Below, piece by piece: positions 8,667 to 17,332 of a DNA stretch of 50,834 nt. The position numbers and the translations under genes were made by a program. The stretch's first letter is position 1. Every line of letters starts with the position of its first letter. The notes under the pieces were generated by a model. The model was given only the letters and a program-made list of their open reading frames with translations. It searched no databases and was not told the DNA's origin. Where the stretch lies: NCBI GenBank assembly GCA_017439965.1, contig JAFSID010000005.1, positions 1 through 50,834 of the forward strand. Direction: 5' to 3'. Source of the DNA: Clostridia bacterium. Lineage in GTDB: Bacteria; Bacillota; Clostridia; Oscillospirales; SIG627.

Positions 8667-10400
8667 ATGAAATTTTTTCACGTTTACAATGAAAGATGCT
8701 ATGAGGGACTCGCCAAAAACGATCTTATAAACGAGGACACCGGCTTTAAGATACAGCACAGCTTTGCAATGCCGAGTGAGTATAAATTCAACTCTATTGC
8801 GGCAAAGGGCACAAGGCTTCATTCTATGATAAAAAACGATAGGATTCCGTTTTACGTTGACAGAATCACGGGTGGAATCACCTATCACAAGTATGCCTTT
8901 GACCCCGAGCTTATCCGAGAATATGAAGCCATTCTCGGCAATTGGTTTCTCGGATTTCAGCTTCACGAAAGCGCAAGCAATATCACTGGGAGCGATTGGC
9001 CTGCCATACTGAGCGCTATGGGTAGTGAAGGACCTTACGACCTCTCGGAGCTTAAGGAAAGGCTTGCCAGCCCTTTTGCCGTCACGCCCGACGGTGAAAG
9101 GCTTCACTCTCTTTCACACGGCGACCCTGAGTATTACGCTCCTCTCCGCTTTCCTCATTCTCCCGAGGAATTTATGGAGCAGGTTGTCAAAAACTACACT
9201 GCGAGAATGGAAGAGACGCTTGGAAACTTACTTCCCTGCGACAGCTATTATTTACTTTCAAGGCTTCAGAATGAGATGGGTATGAAAACCTTTATGCCCG
9301 AGGTCGGTTGGCAGATTGCCGATATGAGAATTGCCGTTGCCCTCGCACGCGCTACGGCAAAGCACTCGGGTAAGACCTGGGGCACTTACTACGAAACTTG
9401 GCTGTACGACTCGGAAACTGCGGCAGGTGCCTCTATGCCCTGCTACAACGACGACCCGTCAAACGAGTGGTATCTTACCCAAGAGCTTCACCCCGACGAT
9501 TTTACGGGACATGGCTCTGCAGGAGGTAGCTCAAGGCGTTTGCAGAAGCGTATTTACTACTTCTCGCTTATGAGCGGTGCGGATTATTTTGCGGAGGAAT
9601 GGGGGCTTAATTGCTCGTATACCGATATGAACACCTTCGAGCTTTCGGAATACGGCTTGGCAAAGAAGGAGTTTATAGAATTTGCAAGAGGGCATAAGAC
9701 CGTAAAGGCGCATACTCCCTTTGCCATAGTTCTTCCGACGGAATATTATTGCGTACGCGTACACAATCCATTCAGAATACACGGACTCGGTGAACACAGA
9801 AGCACCTATATGACCTTCCCCATAACCGATTCGCAAATGCGTTTTAACGCTCACGTTGAGGACGTTTTGAAGCTTATATACGGTAGATTTGGCAAAGCCT
9901 GTGGCAACGAGGGGCACGTTATCACCAACTCACGCTTCGGTGACCTGTTTGATATAATCTACGCTGATGCGGGAGACGACGTATTCTCAAAATACGAAAT
10001 GCTCATTGATGCATCTACCGACGGCACTTTTGCAAGGAGTCACGGCAAGCACTTCAAAATTCTGACGAGTGAGGATTTTGACCGACTTGAGAGGGATATA
10101 CACCTTGCATCAAGGGAAATTCTTCCCGTTTGGGTAGATTCACTTCATTGGCTTATTTCAACCGACGGTGAAGGACGAAGATATCTTTCGATTTTCAACA
10201 ACGAGGGCAATTTCCGTGCCCGTCCCGTTGGAGATACGGTTGACAAAAACGCTGACAGAAGCGTTAAGATAAGCTTCAGGACCGAGACCGAGCTGAAGCC
10301 CGTATTTCTCTCCGTGAGTGATATAAAGGTGCAGAGGCTTGACGGCAGTGATTACTCGGTCGATATGCCTGCGACGGAATTTGCAATATTTGAGTTTTAA
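8667..10400 (+). CDS. Unrecognised protein, probably glycosidase-like (TIM barrel plus beta domain)
   Basis: 577 residues; I do not recognise the family. It is rich in Trp, Tyr, Asp and Glu, as glycosidases are. Possible catalytic acids sit in NEMGMKTFMPEVGW, GTYYETWLYDSE and YFAEEWG, spaced like strand ends of a barrel; a C-terminal part (WLISTDGEGRRYLSIFNNEG and after) looks like a small beta-sandwich. There is no signal peptide or membrane segment. It follows the DUF4838 gene by 16 bases with GAAAGG upstream of the ATG and shares its terminator, so the two probably act on the same cytosolic oligosaccharide. Function unknown. Confidence 0.7.
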   Translation: MKFFHVYNERCYEGLAKNDLINEDTGFKIQHSFAMPSEYKFNSIAAKGTRLHSMIKNDRIPFYVDRITGGITYHKYAFDPELIREYEAILGNWFLGFQLHESASNITGSDWPAILSAMGSEGPYDLSELKERLASPFAVTPDGERLHSLSHGDPEYYAPLRFPHSPEEFMEQVVKNYTARMEETLGNLLPCDSYYLLSRLQNEMGMKTFMPEVGWQIADMRIAVALARATAKHSGKTWGTYYETWLYDSETAAGASMPCYNDDPSNEWYLTQELHPDDFTGHGSAGGSSRRLQKRIYYFSLMSGADYFAEEWGLNCSYTDMNTFELSEYGLAKKEFIEFARGHKTVKAHTPFAIVLPTEYYCVRVHNPFRIHGLGEHRSTYMTFPITDSQMRFNAHVEDVLKLIYGRFGKACGNEGHVITNSRFGDLFDIIYADAGDDVFSKYEMLIDASTDGTFARSHGKHFKILTSEDFDRLERDIHLASREILPVWVDSLHWLISTDGEGRRYLSIFNNEGNFRARPVGDTVDKNADRSVKISFRTETELKPVFLSVSDIKVQRLDGSDYSVDMPATEFAIFEF

Positions 10401-10428
10401 TATTTACAAAAAAGAATTGAGCCTTGTA

Positions 10429-10460
10429 GGCGTACCTGCGATAAAGCAGGTGCGCCAATT
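10429..10460 (+). terminator. Terminator after the DUF4838 operon
   Basis: Stem GGCGTACCTGC / GCAGGTGCGCC (11 bp with one G-U), loop GATAAA, followed by AATTTTAT. It lies 29 bases past the stop at 10400. Confidence 0.75.
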
Positions 10461-10568
10461 TTATATTGATTGTCTTTTGATTTTGTGATAAACTATTACT
10501 GTAAAAACTAAAGTATGAATTGAATTATATTCGTAAAATACTTGGTGTAAAAATCGAAAAAAGATGTG

Positions 10569-10595
10569 TATAATTAGGGTACAAAAGCGCTTTTG
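10569..10595 (+). promoter_or_regulatory. -10 element and 14-bp palindromic operator before the XRE gene
   Basis: TATAAT at 10569-10574 has only a weak -35 upstream. Immediately downstream, where transcription would begin, lies a perfect 14-bp palindrome CAAAAGCGCTTTTG (10582-10595). It sits 24 bases before the ATG at 10619. Position and symmetry fit an autoregulatory operator for the XRE protein; this is inference. Confidence 0.55.
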
Positions 10596-10618
10596 AATTA
10601 TCACAAAGGAGAATCATT

Positions 10619-11674
10619 ATGTCTATCGGAACAACAATTAAAAAACTGCGACGCGACAGAAATATTACGCAAGAACAACTTGCTGAATTACTTGGTATAT
10701 CCACCAATGCTGTTTCCCAATGGGAATGCGACAAGACCGCGCCCGATATTTCGCACCTTCCCGTGTTAGCAAATATTTTTGAGGTCAGTGCTGATGTCCT
10801 TCTTGAAATCGATATAGCAAAGAGCAAAAAGCAATCTGAATTTAAGGAGTTTACAGCCAAGTACGCTGAATTTCACAGCCAAGGAAAAACGGAAGAAAGA
10901 TTAAATCTTTGCCGTTCAATGCAGAAGAAATATCCGAACGATGAGACCGTGCGTTATTACTTGATGAGAGTATTGCAAAATGGATATATCGAAGAAAGCT
11001 TTGATGAGATCGTTATGCTCGGCGAACAGCTTATAGAATCTACAAATATGGAATATCGAATGGGAGCCATTCGCGGTCTGTGCTTCACCTATTTGCACAA
11101 GGGCAACAGAACTAAAGCATTACAGTATGCGGATATGATGCCTCCGACAGAAGACCTCAACTTATATGTTTTAGAAGGTAATGAGCTTGTAGAGCATTGT
11201 CAGAATTATTTTTGGAAAGTTTGTGACAAAATGTACCTCTATATGAAGTACTTGCTTGATTGTACTGACGCCGGGTACACACACGAAGAGAAGCATGAAA
11301 TGTTGGAGACTTTGTACAATATGTTTCATATGATTTTCTCGAATCAAGATTTCGGATATTGGCATGACCGCCTGGCTCGAATCAGCTTCTTTATGGCACT
11401 GGAAAGCGGAAAGTCAGGTACTTTTGAAAAAGCAATCTGCGAGCTTGAACAAATGCTCGCGCATCTCGAAAAAAATCAAAGCTTTACCGATATTTCGCAT
11501 TCGTCCTTGCTTGTCAATAGAATTAAAATCGATCAAACCAATATTGTAAAGAGCAGTACAGAAACGCTTGGTCACGCTTATTTGAGATATCTCAATAACA
11601 ATGAGGCGGTGTTTGCATCGATTAAGGATACGCCTCGCTATTTGAACATCAAAGAACGGATTGCAAATCTGTAA
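10619..11674 (+). CDS. XRE-family transcriptional regulator with a large helical sensor domain
   Basis: 351 residues. The N-terminal Cro/CI-type helix-turn-helix (about 6-60) is clear: IKKLRRDRNITQEQLAELL, then GISTNAVSQWECDKTAPD. The remaining ~290 residues are all helical (TPR-like in feel: NLCRSMQKKYPNDETVRYYL, LGEQLIESTNMEYRMGAIRG), an arrangement used by peptide- or ligand-responsive XRE regulators. AAGGAG precedes the ATG by 7 bases. It is a single gene with its own terminator, and its codon use looks slightly more AT-rich than that of its neighbours. The palindrome at 10582-10595 suggests self-regulation. Its target genes are not evident. Confidence 0.85.
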   Translation: MSIGTTIKKLRRDRNITQEQLAELLGISTNAVSQWECDKTAPDISHLPVLANIFEVSADVLLEIDIAKSKKQSEFKEFTAKYAEFHSQGKTEERLNLCRSMQKKYPNDETVRYYLMRVLQNGYIEESFDEIVMLGEQLIESTNMEYRMGAIRGLCFTYLHKGNRTKALQYADMMPPTEDLNLYVLEGNELVEHCQNYFWKVCDKMYLYMKYLLDCTDAGYTHEEKHEMLETLYNMFHMIFSNQDFGYWHDRLARISFFMALESGKSGTFEKAICELEQMLAHLEKNQSFTDISHSSLLVNRIKIDQTNIVKSSTETLGHAYLRYLNNNEAVFASIKDTPRYLNIKERIANL

Positions 11675-11679
11675 TCCTC

Positions 11680-11703
11680 GCCCCGCCTCGTGCGGGGCTT
11701 CGC
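11680..11703 (+). terminator. Terminator of the XRE gene
   Basis: Stem GCCCCGC / GCGGGGC with a CTCGT loop, followed by TTCGCTTTT, six bases past the TAA at 11674. A second hairpin GCTTTTGTG/CACAAAAGC follows at once (11703-11722). Confidence 0.75.
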
Positions 11704-11759
11704 TTTTGTGGGCACAAAAGCAGTGCTTGTCAGGAAAATTGACAAGTTATAGATGAACA

Positions 11760-11886
11760 TAAAAAGGCTCCCTCTGGGCGACTGAGGGAGAACGCGTTAC
11801 CATAAAGTTTGTACAAAGTCAAGGTCGCGCGAGCTTCTTCCGTCACGCTCCGCGTGCCACCTTCCTCCCAGAGAAAGGCTATGTTA
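11760..11886. repeat. Remnant of a dispersed palindromic repeat (MITE/REP-like)
   Basis: A non-coding block with GGCTCCCTCTGGG and ACTGAGGGAGAACGCG at its left and CGTCACGCTCCGCGTGCC and CCTCCCAGAGAAAGGCT at its right; the outer CTCTGGG and CCCAGAG are inverted. From general knowledge, stretches like these (CTCCCTC...GAGGGAG, ACGCGGAGCGTGACG) recur between genes of gut Clostridia. Only one copy is seen here and it appears degenerate. Confidence 0.5.
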
Positions 11887-11944
11887 CCGCCTGACAGTAC
11901 ACCTAAAAGGTGAACACACTATACCTTGCGCGCAAGGCGTGTAA

Positions 11945-11980
11945 AAAAGGACAGAGAATTTTAACGTTCTCTGTCCTTTT
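11945..11980. terminator. Bidirectional terminator between the XRE and SLH genes
   Basis: Perfect 14-bp stem AAAAGGACAGAGAA / TTCTCTGTCCTTTT around an 8-base loop, with A and T tracts at both ends, so it can stop transcription on either strand. It lies about 100 bases past the stop of the minus-strand SLH gene. Confidence 0.75.
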
Positions 11981-11983
11981 GCC

Positions 11984-12010
11984 GTAGGGGAGTTCACAGA
12001 ACGCCCCTAC
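11984..12010. repeat. Imperfect hairpin GTAGGGG...CCCCTAC
   Basis: GTAGGGGAGTTC and GAACGCCCCTAC pair over 12 positions with one mismatch around an ACA loop. The form GTAGGGGCGTTC is reminiscent of intergenic repeats in Clostridia; here it lies between the bidirectional terminator and the SLH gene. Confidence 0.45.
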
Positions 12011-12081
12011 GAAGATGATTTTCTATCGGCAGGTAAAACCTTCTTTATGGAAAGCACCCGTATGGCTCAATTCTTTTTTTG

Positions 12082-14763
12082 TCAGCTTACGTCTTTAATT
12101 GGCATAAAGTCCTCAAGAGGAACGGCGCTTTGAATTTTCGTATACGGCTCAAGCACGGGGAGGGCGTTGCTCTCTCTCCATATATCCTTGCCGTCTAAAA
12201 GGTTTGCGGGGTTATGTGGCTTGTTAGACCAATAACGGTCTGCGTGAGTGTAGCTGGAGAATGCTGCCGTTCCGCCGATACCTATCGAGAAGAATTTATT
12301 CGTCGTACCGCCGAGATAACCGCGTGAGTTTTTGTGGAACTCGTTGAGTGACTGGTACCAGCCTATCTCGTCTGCGTCAAGGCTTCTGTACGCCACGATA
12401 AGCGCCTGCTCGATTGTGCAGGTATTGTTGGGCGCAATCGTCGTATCGGAGGTGCCCTTTATAAGCTCTAAGGCGTTCATAAATTCCATCGACTTTACAG
12501 CCCAATCGGGTATTTCCTTGGCATCGGTGTACTTGCTCAGCGCCGAATCGTAGACGGTATATCTTATATCAGAATTGTTGCGGACGTATTGGAGCGCGCG
12601 GTAGAGGAAGGTTGCCATCTGTGCGCGAGTGATGGTCTCCTTCGGTGAGAAGGTCGTGGGGCTCGTGCCGTTGGTGATACCTGCCTTGACTGCCTTTCTG
12701 ACGTATATATTGTCGGTGTCCGAGAAGGAGCCCGTCGAAGCGGCGTCAAGCTCTCTGCCGAGCATTCTTTCGGTCATTTTAACCGCAACCGACACGAACT
12801 GCTCACGGGTACAGCCTTTGGTATAGTCGTTGCCTAAAAGCGCTTTGTCGGTAAGCTGAAGCTGAGTTGCCCAGCGTACCTCGTCGGTTGCCCAGCTACT
12901 TAATTTAGCGGTGGTCTCTCTGTCGGAGTGTACCGCAAAGCCGTCGGGCGCCGCCTCCTTGGTGGTTGCGCTCATAACCATTTTTGCAAGATACTCGTTC
13001 CAGCTCTTTTCAAGACGCTCCATATGCCATTCATACGTTACGTACTCATATCCCGGTTTGCCGTAATACTCTGCAAACTCCTTCTTGAAATCCTCCTCGG
13101 AGTAGTCGAAAAAGACCTCCTTGGGATTTACTCCGCAGTAAACACACTGCTTGAAATACACCTTTTCACCGTCGGCGTTGATGCCTGCAAAATTCTTGTC
13201 GGAAAGTACTCTGTCGCCGTATACGTGCTCCATCTTTTCGATGCTGTAAACGTCGTAGTGGTCTGCCTCCTTGAAGGTGTGATTGGGGTCATACTCGCAG
13301 ATATTACAGAATTTGCAGGAGTAGTAATAGGTGGTTGGGTGCTGACAGTTCATATATTCTGCCACGCGGTCGGGGGTGATTAAGGGATTTATGAACTTAT
13401 GACCCGGACACCACAGCTCTGCGGCTGACGCGCCCTTCTTGAACGCCTCGTACACGTCTCCCTCGTAGAGATATATGGTTATCGGACTAAGGGAATAGTT
13501 TTTCACCTCGTCGGTATCCATAGCTATATGTGCCTTCGGCAAAATGGAATACCAGCCGTCGGGACATACGTCCTTTGACAAGAAAAGCTTGAAGCTTCCG
13601 ACGTTCGCTCCGCCGCTTCCGTAATGGCTTTTTTCAACGGCGTCACTAAGGGCGGATAAGAACACGCCGTCGGAGGAGAGGTATTTGCCCGATTCGTCAG
13701 CCATACCGAAGGGCACGTCGGGGGCTATCCATACCTCCTCTAATTCGTGACTCCACTCGGGAAACTGACCGCTCTCCGCAGGATCGTAATCTATCAGCAC
13801 GCGCTTTATATAGCCTAACTGATACTCGGGATCTGCTTTGTTGTAGTAGGATGACATAAACAAGTCAACGGGATACGATTCGTTTTTAAAGGCGAAATTC
13901 TTTTTCAGATAGTCCACAAATTCCTGATTGAAGATAATCTCGTCGTTATGGTTGTCAACGAAGTAATGGTCTGCCTGCTCCTTGGTGAGCACGTAGCTCA
14001 TATCTATCTCACCCTCGGGAATGGGGGTGGTAAATTCGTAGGTAACGTAAGCCTCGCGGTTATTCTCCTTTCTTACGGGTGCCTGCTTGCCGTTGACGGT
14101 GATTTTCGACGCATCGGTAAGTGTGTAGGAGTCGCTCTTGTACTCGCTCTTTATAACGACCTTGAATATTGCGGTGTATTTCGCACCTGCGATAAACGTA
14201 CCGTCGTGACTCAGTCTGCCTATCCAGTCAATATTGCTGACAACGGTTTTTGCACCCTCCTGAAGAGACGCCGTCTTTGAGGGAAGCTCTCCCGCAACGG
14301 GAGACGGAACAGTCAGCGTTATAAGGTTGACGTCAGCCTTATTTATAATTTCTTCGACGTTAACGTTGGTTTTGAATATTGTAAAGGTGGAGGAAATGAC
14401 AGCCTCCTTCTTGTCTGCGGATACGCTTCCGATAACCGCCTTCTTACCGTTGACGGTTGCCTTGCCTCCGCTCTTTATGTATGCGTCAAGACCGTCCTTG
14501 ATACCGACGGTCACGCTTACCTTATACACCTGACCCTTGACGAATCTGACCTTGCTGTCAAGCTTGCCCGTCCATTCAACGCTTTTTACGAAGGCGCTTG
14601 CAGTCTCGGAAAGACTTGCGGTATCAGAAGGCAGGGCTCCTGCGAGTGGCTCTTCAACCGTGACGTTGAAGGTGTCCACGGCGGTTGAGGCGAGTGTCTG
14701 AAGATTTATGATTCCGACCAGCATACATATGCATAAAAGCATACTGAAAATACGTTTTTTCAT
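12082..14763 (-). CDS. Secreted cell-surface protein with SLH domains
   Basis: 893 residues. Signal peptide 1-25 (MKKR, then a hydrophobic core, LASTA near the cut). Two tandem beta-type repeats follow at about 30-115 and 148-235: both contain LPSxTASL, a WxGxL stretch and TVNGKxA. The middle (240-620) is unrecognised and contains clustered cysteines (CQHPTTYYYSCKFCNIC, CVYCG), perhaps metal binding. SLH repeats occupy about 628-795 (FSDTDNIYVRKAVKAGITNG, FSPKETITRAQMATFLYRAL). SLH domains bind pyruvylated wall polymers, so the protein is anchored to the envelope by its C-terminal part, with a further 98-residue tail. AAAGAGGG precedes the ATG. Its role may be glycan binding; no enzyme motif is seen. 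Confidence 0.85.
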   Translation of the reverse strand: MKKRIFSMLLCICMLVGIINLQTLASTAVDTFNVTVEEPLAGALPSDTASLSETASAFVKSVEWTGKLDSKVRFVKGQVYKVSVTVGIKDGLDAYIKSGGKATVNGKKAVIGSVSADKKEAVISSTFTIFKTNVNVEEIINKADVNLITLTVPSPVAGELPSKTASLQEGAKTVVSNIDWIGRLSHDGTFIAGAKYTAIFKVVIKSEYKSDSYTLTDASKITVNGKQAPVRKENNREAYVTYEFTTPIPEGEIDMSYVLTKEQADHYFVDNHNDEIIFNQEFVDYLKKNFAFKNESYPVDLFMSSYYNKADPEYQLGYIKRVLIDYDPAESGQFPEWSHELEEVWIAPDVPFGMADESGKYLSSDGVFLSALSDAVEKSHYGSGGANVGSFKLFLSKDVCPDGWYSILPKAHIAMDTDEVKNYSLSPITIYLYEGDVYEAFKKGASAAELWCPGHKFINPLITPDRVAEYMNCQHPTTYYYSCKFCNICEYDPNHTFKEADHYDVYSIEKMEHVYGDRVLSDKNFAGINADGEKVYFKQCVYCGVNPKEVFFDYSEEDFKKEFAEYYGKPGYEYVTYEWHMERLEKSWNEYLAKMVMSATTKEAAPDGFAVHSDRETTAKLSSWATDEVRWATQLQLTDKALLGNDYTKGCTREQFVSVAVKMTERMLGRELDAASTGSFSDTDNIYVRKAVKAGITNGTSPTTFSPKETITRAQMATFLYRALQYVRNNSDIRYTVYDSALSKYTDAKEIPDWAVKSMEFMNALELIKGTSDTTIAPNNTCTIEQALIVAYRSLDADEIGWYQSLNEFHKNSRGYLGGTTNKFFSIGIGGTAAFSSYTHADRYWSNKPHNPANLLDGKDIWRESNALPVLEPYTKIQSAVPLEDFMPIKDVS

Positions 14764-14793
14764 AATAACCCTCTTTCTTGTTTACTGTATAAA

Positions 14794-14822
14794 ATTATAG
14801 CACCTTTTTTTATGCATTTCAA
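14794..14822 (-). promoter_or_regulatory. Sigma-A promoter of the SLH gene
   Basis: On the minus strand TTGAAA (14822-14817), 17-base spacer, TGC-TATAAT (-10 at 14799-14794), about 30 bases before the ATG. Confidence 0.75.
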
Positions 14823-14839
14823 TAGCCAACACGCATAAT

Positions 14840-15661
14840 TTAAACAGAAATGCCCGCGCGGTATTCCGACGGAGAAACGCCGACGGTTTTTTTGAACGCC
14901 TTGCTGAAGTGGTATATATCCGAGAAGTGAAGCTCACGGGCAATCTCACCGATTGACAGATTGTCGAGAAGGAGCATCTGCTTTGCCTTTTCAATGCGGT
15001 GCTTCTGCCTGAAGTCCATCGGGTTATAACCGCTGTATTCCTTAAAAAGCCTTCTGAAATATCCCTCACTGACTCCGCATATATGGGCAATCTCCTCCAT
15101 GCTCAAGTCCGAATCATTCTCCAGTAAATCAATTCCGCGACGTATATAAGCGTAGCGTGTCTTGATAATTCCCTTGTGAGCCTTTTTACAAATGAAGGCA
15201 AAAATTCTGTATATCTCGGAGTTGATAAGCGGCAGGCAGGCGATGTTCTTTTTACATTCCTCGGCGGTGCTTTCAATTGCCATTGCCATTGATATGTCAA
15301 CGTCGGTTATGCAAAGGGTAGGAGATAGGGCGGGCGCAATATCCTCGCCTGATGCATCCTTTAGCTGAAAGTGTAAAACGAAGGTATCGGCGCGGTCGGG
15401 CGCGGTGTCGTAAAAATCGACGGTGTACTCGATGTCCTTGGACATATAGGTCATTTGATTTTGCCCTACCTCAAGCACGTTTCCGCTCTTATCGGTGATT
15501 TTTCCGCGACAGCCCTTAAACCAGAGAAGAGTGTGAGAGGGCTTGGGCTTGCCGAGGCAGGAGTAGACGTTCTGGCGGTCGTACCAGTTTTGCGCTTTGA
15601 CGATGGTCTCGCTTATAAAAAAGTCTGTGTGAAACAGCTCGTTAAAGGGTATTTGCTTCAT
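14840..15661 (-). CDS. AraC-family transcriptional regulator
   Basis: 273 residues from the ATG at 15661, which has GGAGGAGAAAA directly upstream; an ATG 33 bases further up lacks this. The N-terminal half is a cupin-like sensor domain (about 1-150; LLWFKGCRGKITDKSGN, then LEVGQNQMTYM). The C-terminal ~100 residues hold two helix-turn-helix units: LSMEEIAHICGVSEGYFRRL and LSIGEIARELHFSDIYHFSK, ending VGVSPSEYR. It is transcribed away from the eleven-gene catabolic operon that starts 219 bases off and is its likely activator. A weak promoter (TTCCAA, 17, TGA-TACAAT at 15721-15693) could drive it. The inducer is unknown. Confidence 0.88.
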   Translation of the reverse strand: MKQIPFNELFHTDFFISETIVKAQNWYDRQNVYSCLGKPKPSHTLLWFKGCRGKITDKSGNVLEVGQNQMTYMSKDIEYTVDFYDTAPDRADTFVLHFQLKDASGEDIAPALSPTLCITDVDISMAMAIESTAEECKKNIACLPLINSEIYRIFAFICKKAHKGIIKTRYAYIRRGIDLLENDSDLSMEEIAHICGVSEGYFRRLFKEYSGYNPMDFRQKHRIEKAKQMLLLDNLSIGEIARELHFSDIYHFSKAFKKTVGVSPSEYRAGISV

Positions 15662-15739
15662 TTTTCTCCTCCAACGTAATTTTAGTAATATCATTGTATC
15701 ACAAAAAAATCAAAATTGGAACGTTTTTTACAAAAAAAG

Positions 15740-15789
15740 AATTGATAATGCCATTTAATTATTAGCTTGTATAGCTATAATTGATAATG
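15740..15789 (+). promoter_or_regulatory. Direct repeats AATTGATAATG: candidate AraC-type activator sites
   Basis: AATTGATAATG occurs at 15740-15750 and 15779-15789, 39 bases apart, near four helical turns. A 10-bp palindrome TATAGCTATA (15770-15779) and a TATAAT (15776-15781) lie between and on the second copy; no good -35 is seen, as expected for an activated promoter. Further down, GTTTGTT/AACAAAC (15797-15822) is an inverted repeat. The layout between divergent regulator and operon suggests regulator binding sites. Confidence 0.5.
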
Positions 15790-15880
15790 TAGAGGGGTTT
15801 GTTTTGAAGCTTTTTAACAAACGGCTCGATAAATATGTTTAAAATTTTAAAAAATACAAACGTAAAAGGAGACGGAAAGA

Positions 15881-17317
15881 ATGAACTATCAGATGAACAA
15901 GTTTCTTTTCTCTATGATACTGACCGAGCTTGAGGATGCGGTCGGTAAGGAAAACTGCTCAACCAGAGCCATTGACAAGGTGACTCACAGCGTTGACTAT
16001 TACTGGTTGTCGCGTATGTGGGCAGACCGCGGAGAGCGTATGCCCGAGGCAGACTTCGTAGTATGTCCTCAGGATGCCACCGAGGTTTCCAAGGTCGTAA
16101 AGATTGCAAACTATTATAAGATACCCGTTACCACCTGGGGTGCGGGAGGCGGTACTCAGGGCGGTGCTATTCCCGTTTGCGGAGGCATCGTGCTTGACAC
16201 CAAGCGTATGAACAAGATATACGAGGTCAACACCGAGGGAATGTACATAGAGTGCGGTACGGGTGCTATCTACAAGCACATCGAGTGGGCTGCAAACGAG
16301 GTAGGAAAGGCAACCATGCATTATCCTTCCTCTCTTACCTGCTCCACCGTCGGAGGCTTCCTTGCTCACAGAGGTATAGGCGTTTGCTCCACCAAGTACG
16401 GCAAGATAGACGATATGGTGCTTCAGATGGAGGTCGTTCTTCCCAACGGTGATATCATCAACACCGCATCCGCTCCCAAGCACGCGGCAGGACCCGACCT
16501 CAACCAGATATTCATCGGCTCTGAGGGCACTCTCGGTATCATCACCAAGGCACAGATAAGAATCTTCGATCAGCCCGAGGAGCGTCGCTTCCGCGGATTT
16601 CTTTTCCAGGATATGCACGGCGCATTCCAGGCAAGCCGTGAGCTTCTTCAGAAATTCAAGCCCTCCGTTATGCGCTTATACGACGAGGCTGAGACCGCTT
16701 CTCTTATCAAGAAGATAGTAGGCGTTGAGCGTCCGGGCGCGTTTATGAACATTGCTATTGAGGGCGTTCGTGAGCTTGTAGAGGTTGAGGAAAAGATTCT
16801 TCTTGAGACCTTTGCAAAATACGGCGCAGAGGACCTCGGCTCAGAGTACGGCGAAAAGTGGTGGAAGGAAAAGATAACCTTCTTCTATCCCGGTCATATG
16901 ATGGATATTCCTCAGATGTTCGGAACTATGGATACCATTGCTCCCTACGGAAAGATTGAGGAGATTTACTGGGCAATGAAGGAAGCTATTGAGACAAACT
17001 TCCCACAGGCTAAGTTTATCGCTCACTTCTCTCACTGGTATGAGTGGGGCTCTATGATATACGACAGATTTATCATAGAGGGCAAGGACGTGCCCGAGGA
17101 TCCCGTTGAGGCTCTCCGTCTGCATCAGGCGGTCTGGACCTGCGGTGTCCGTGCAGCCCTTGCTCACGGCGGTGTTGTTAACGACCATCACGGTGTCGGA
17201 ATCAAGCTCGGCCGTCTTATGAAGGAGCAGTACGGTCCTGCTATGCAGGTATTTGAGGGTCTTAAGAAGCAGCTTGACCCCAACGGAATTATGAATCCCT
17301 TCAAGCTTGGTTTATAA
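15881..17317 (+). CDS. FAD-linked dehydrogenase, GlcD/LctD type
   Basis: 478 residues. The PCMH-type FAD-binding domain has GAGGGTQGG (88-96) and IGSEGTLGIIT (212-222); the cap domain ends with NDHHGVG (substrate-side histidines) and DPNGIMNPFK, as in glycolate oxidase GlcD, alkyl-DHAP synthase and the lactate dehydrogenase of ETF-coupled complexes. It would oxidise a 2-hydroxy acid or sugar acid in the cytosol. AAAGGAGACGG precedes the ATG by 5 bases. First gene of the operon; the next gene encodes an Fe-S partner and the last a fused ETF, so electrons probably flow from FAD to Fe-S protein and/or ETF. Substrate unknown. Confidence 0.85.
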   Translation: MNYQMNKFLFSMILTELEDAVGKENCSTRAIDKVTHSVDYYWLSRMWADRGERMPEADFVVCPQDATEVSKVVKIANYYKIPVTTWGAGGGTQGGAIPVCGGIVLDTKRMNKIYEVNTEGMYIECGTGAIYKHIEWAANEVGKATMHYPSSLTCSTVGGFLAHRGIGVCSTKYGKIDDMVLQMEVVLPNGDIINTASAPKHAAGPDLNQIFIGSEGTLGIITKAQIRIFDQPEERRFRGFLFQDMHGAFQASRELLQKFKPSVMRLYDEAETASLIKKIVGVERPGAFMNIAIEGVRELVEVEEKILLETFAKYGAEDLGSEYGEKWWKEKITFFYPGHMMDIPQMFGTMDTIAPYGKIEEIYWAMKEAIETNFPQAKFIAHFSHWYEWGSMIYDRFIIEGKDVPEDPVEALRLHQAVWTCGVRAALAHGGVVNDHHGVGIKLGRLMKEQYGPAMQVFEGLKKQLDPNGIMNPFKLGL

Positions 17318-17332
17318 AGGAGGATGCAGAAT

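Larger units (their letters stand above)
11675..12081. other. Non-coding stretch made of hairpins and a dispersed-repeat remnant
   Basis: 407 bases without a gene. It carries a terminator (11680-11703), a hairpin CTTGTCA/TGACAAG (11726-11746), a repeat-like block (11760-11886), the 14-bp palindrome CCTTGCGCGCAAGG (11924-11937), a bidirectional terminator (11945-11980) and another imperfect hairpin (11984-12010). Nothing codes. Confidence 0.7.

Noticed and set aside
11924..11937. 14-bp palindrome CCTTGCGCGCAAGG as an operator
   Set aside because: No promoter nearby; better seen as part of the repeat-rich gap.
15959..16618. 219-codon minus-strand frame inside the FAD dehydrogenase
   Set aside because: Shadow of the real gene; no ribosome site, no recognisable domain.
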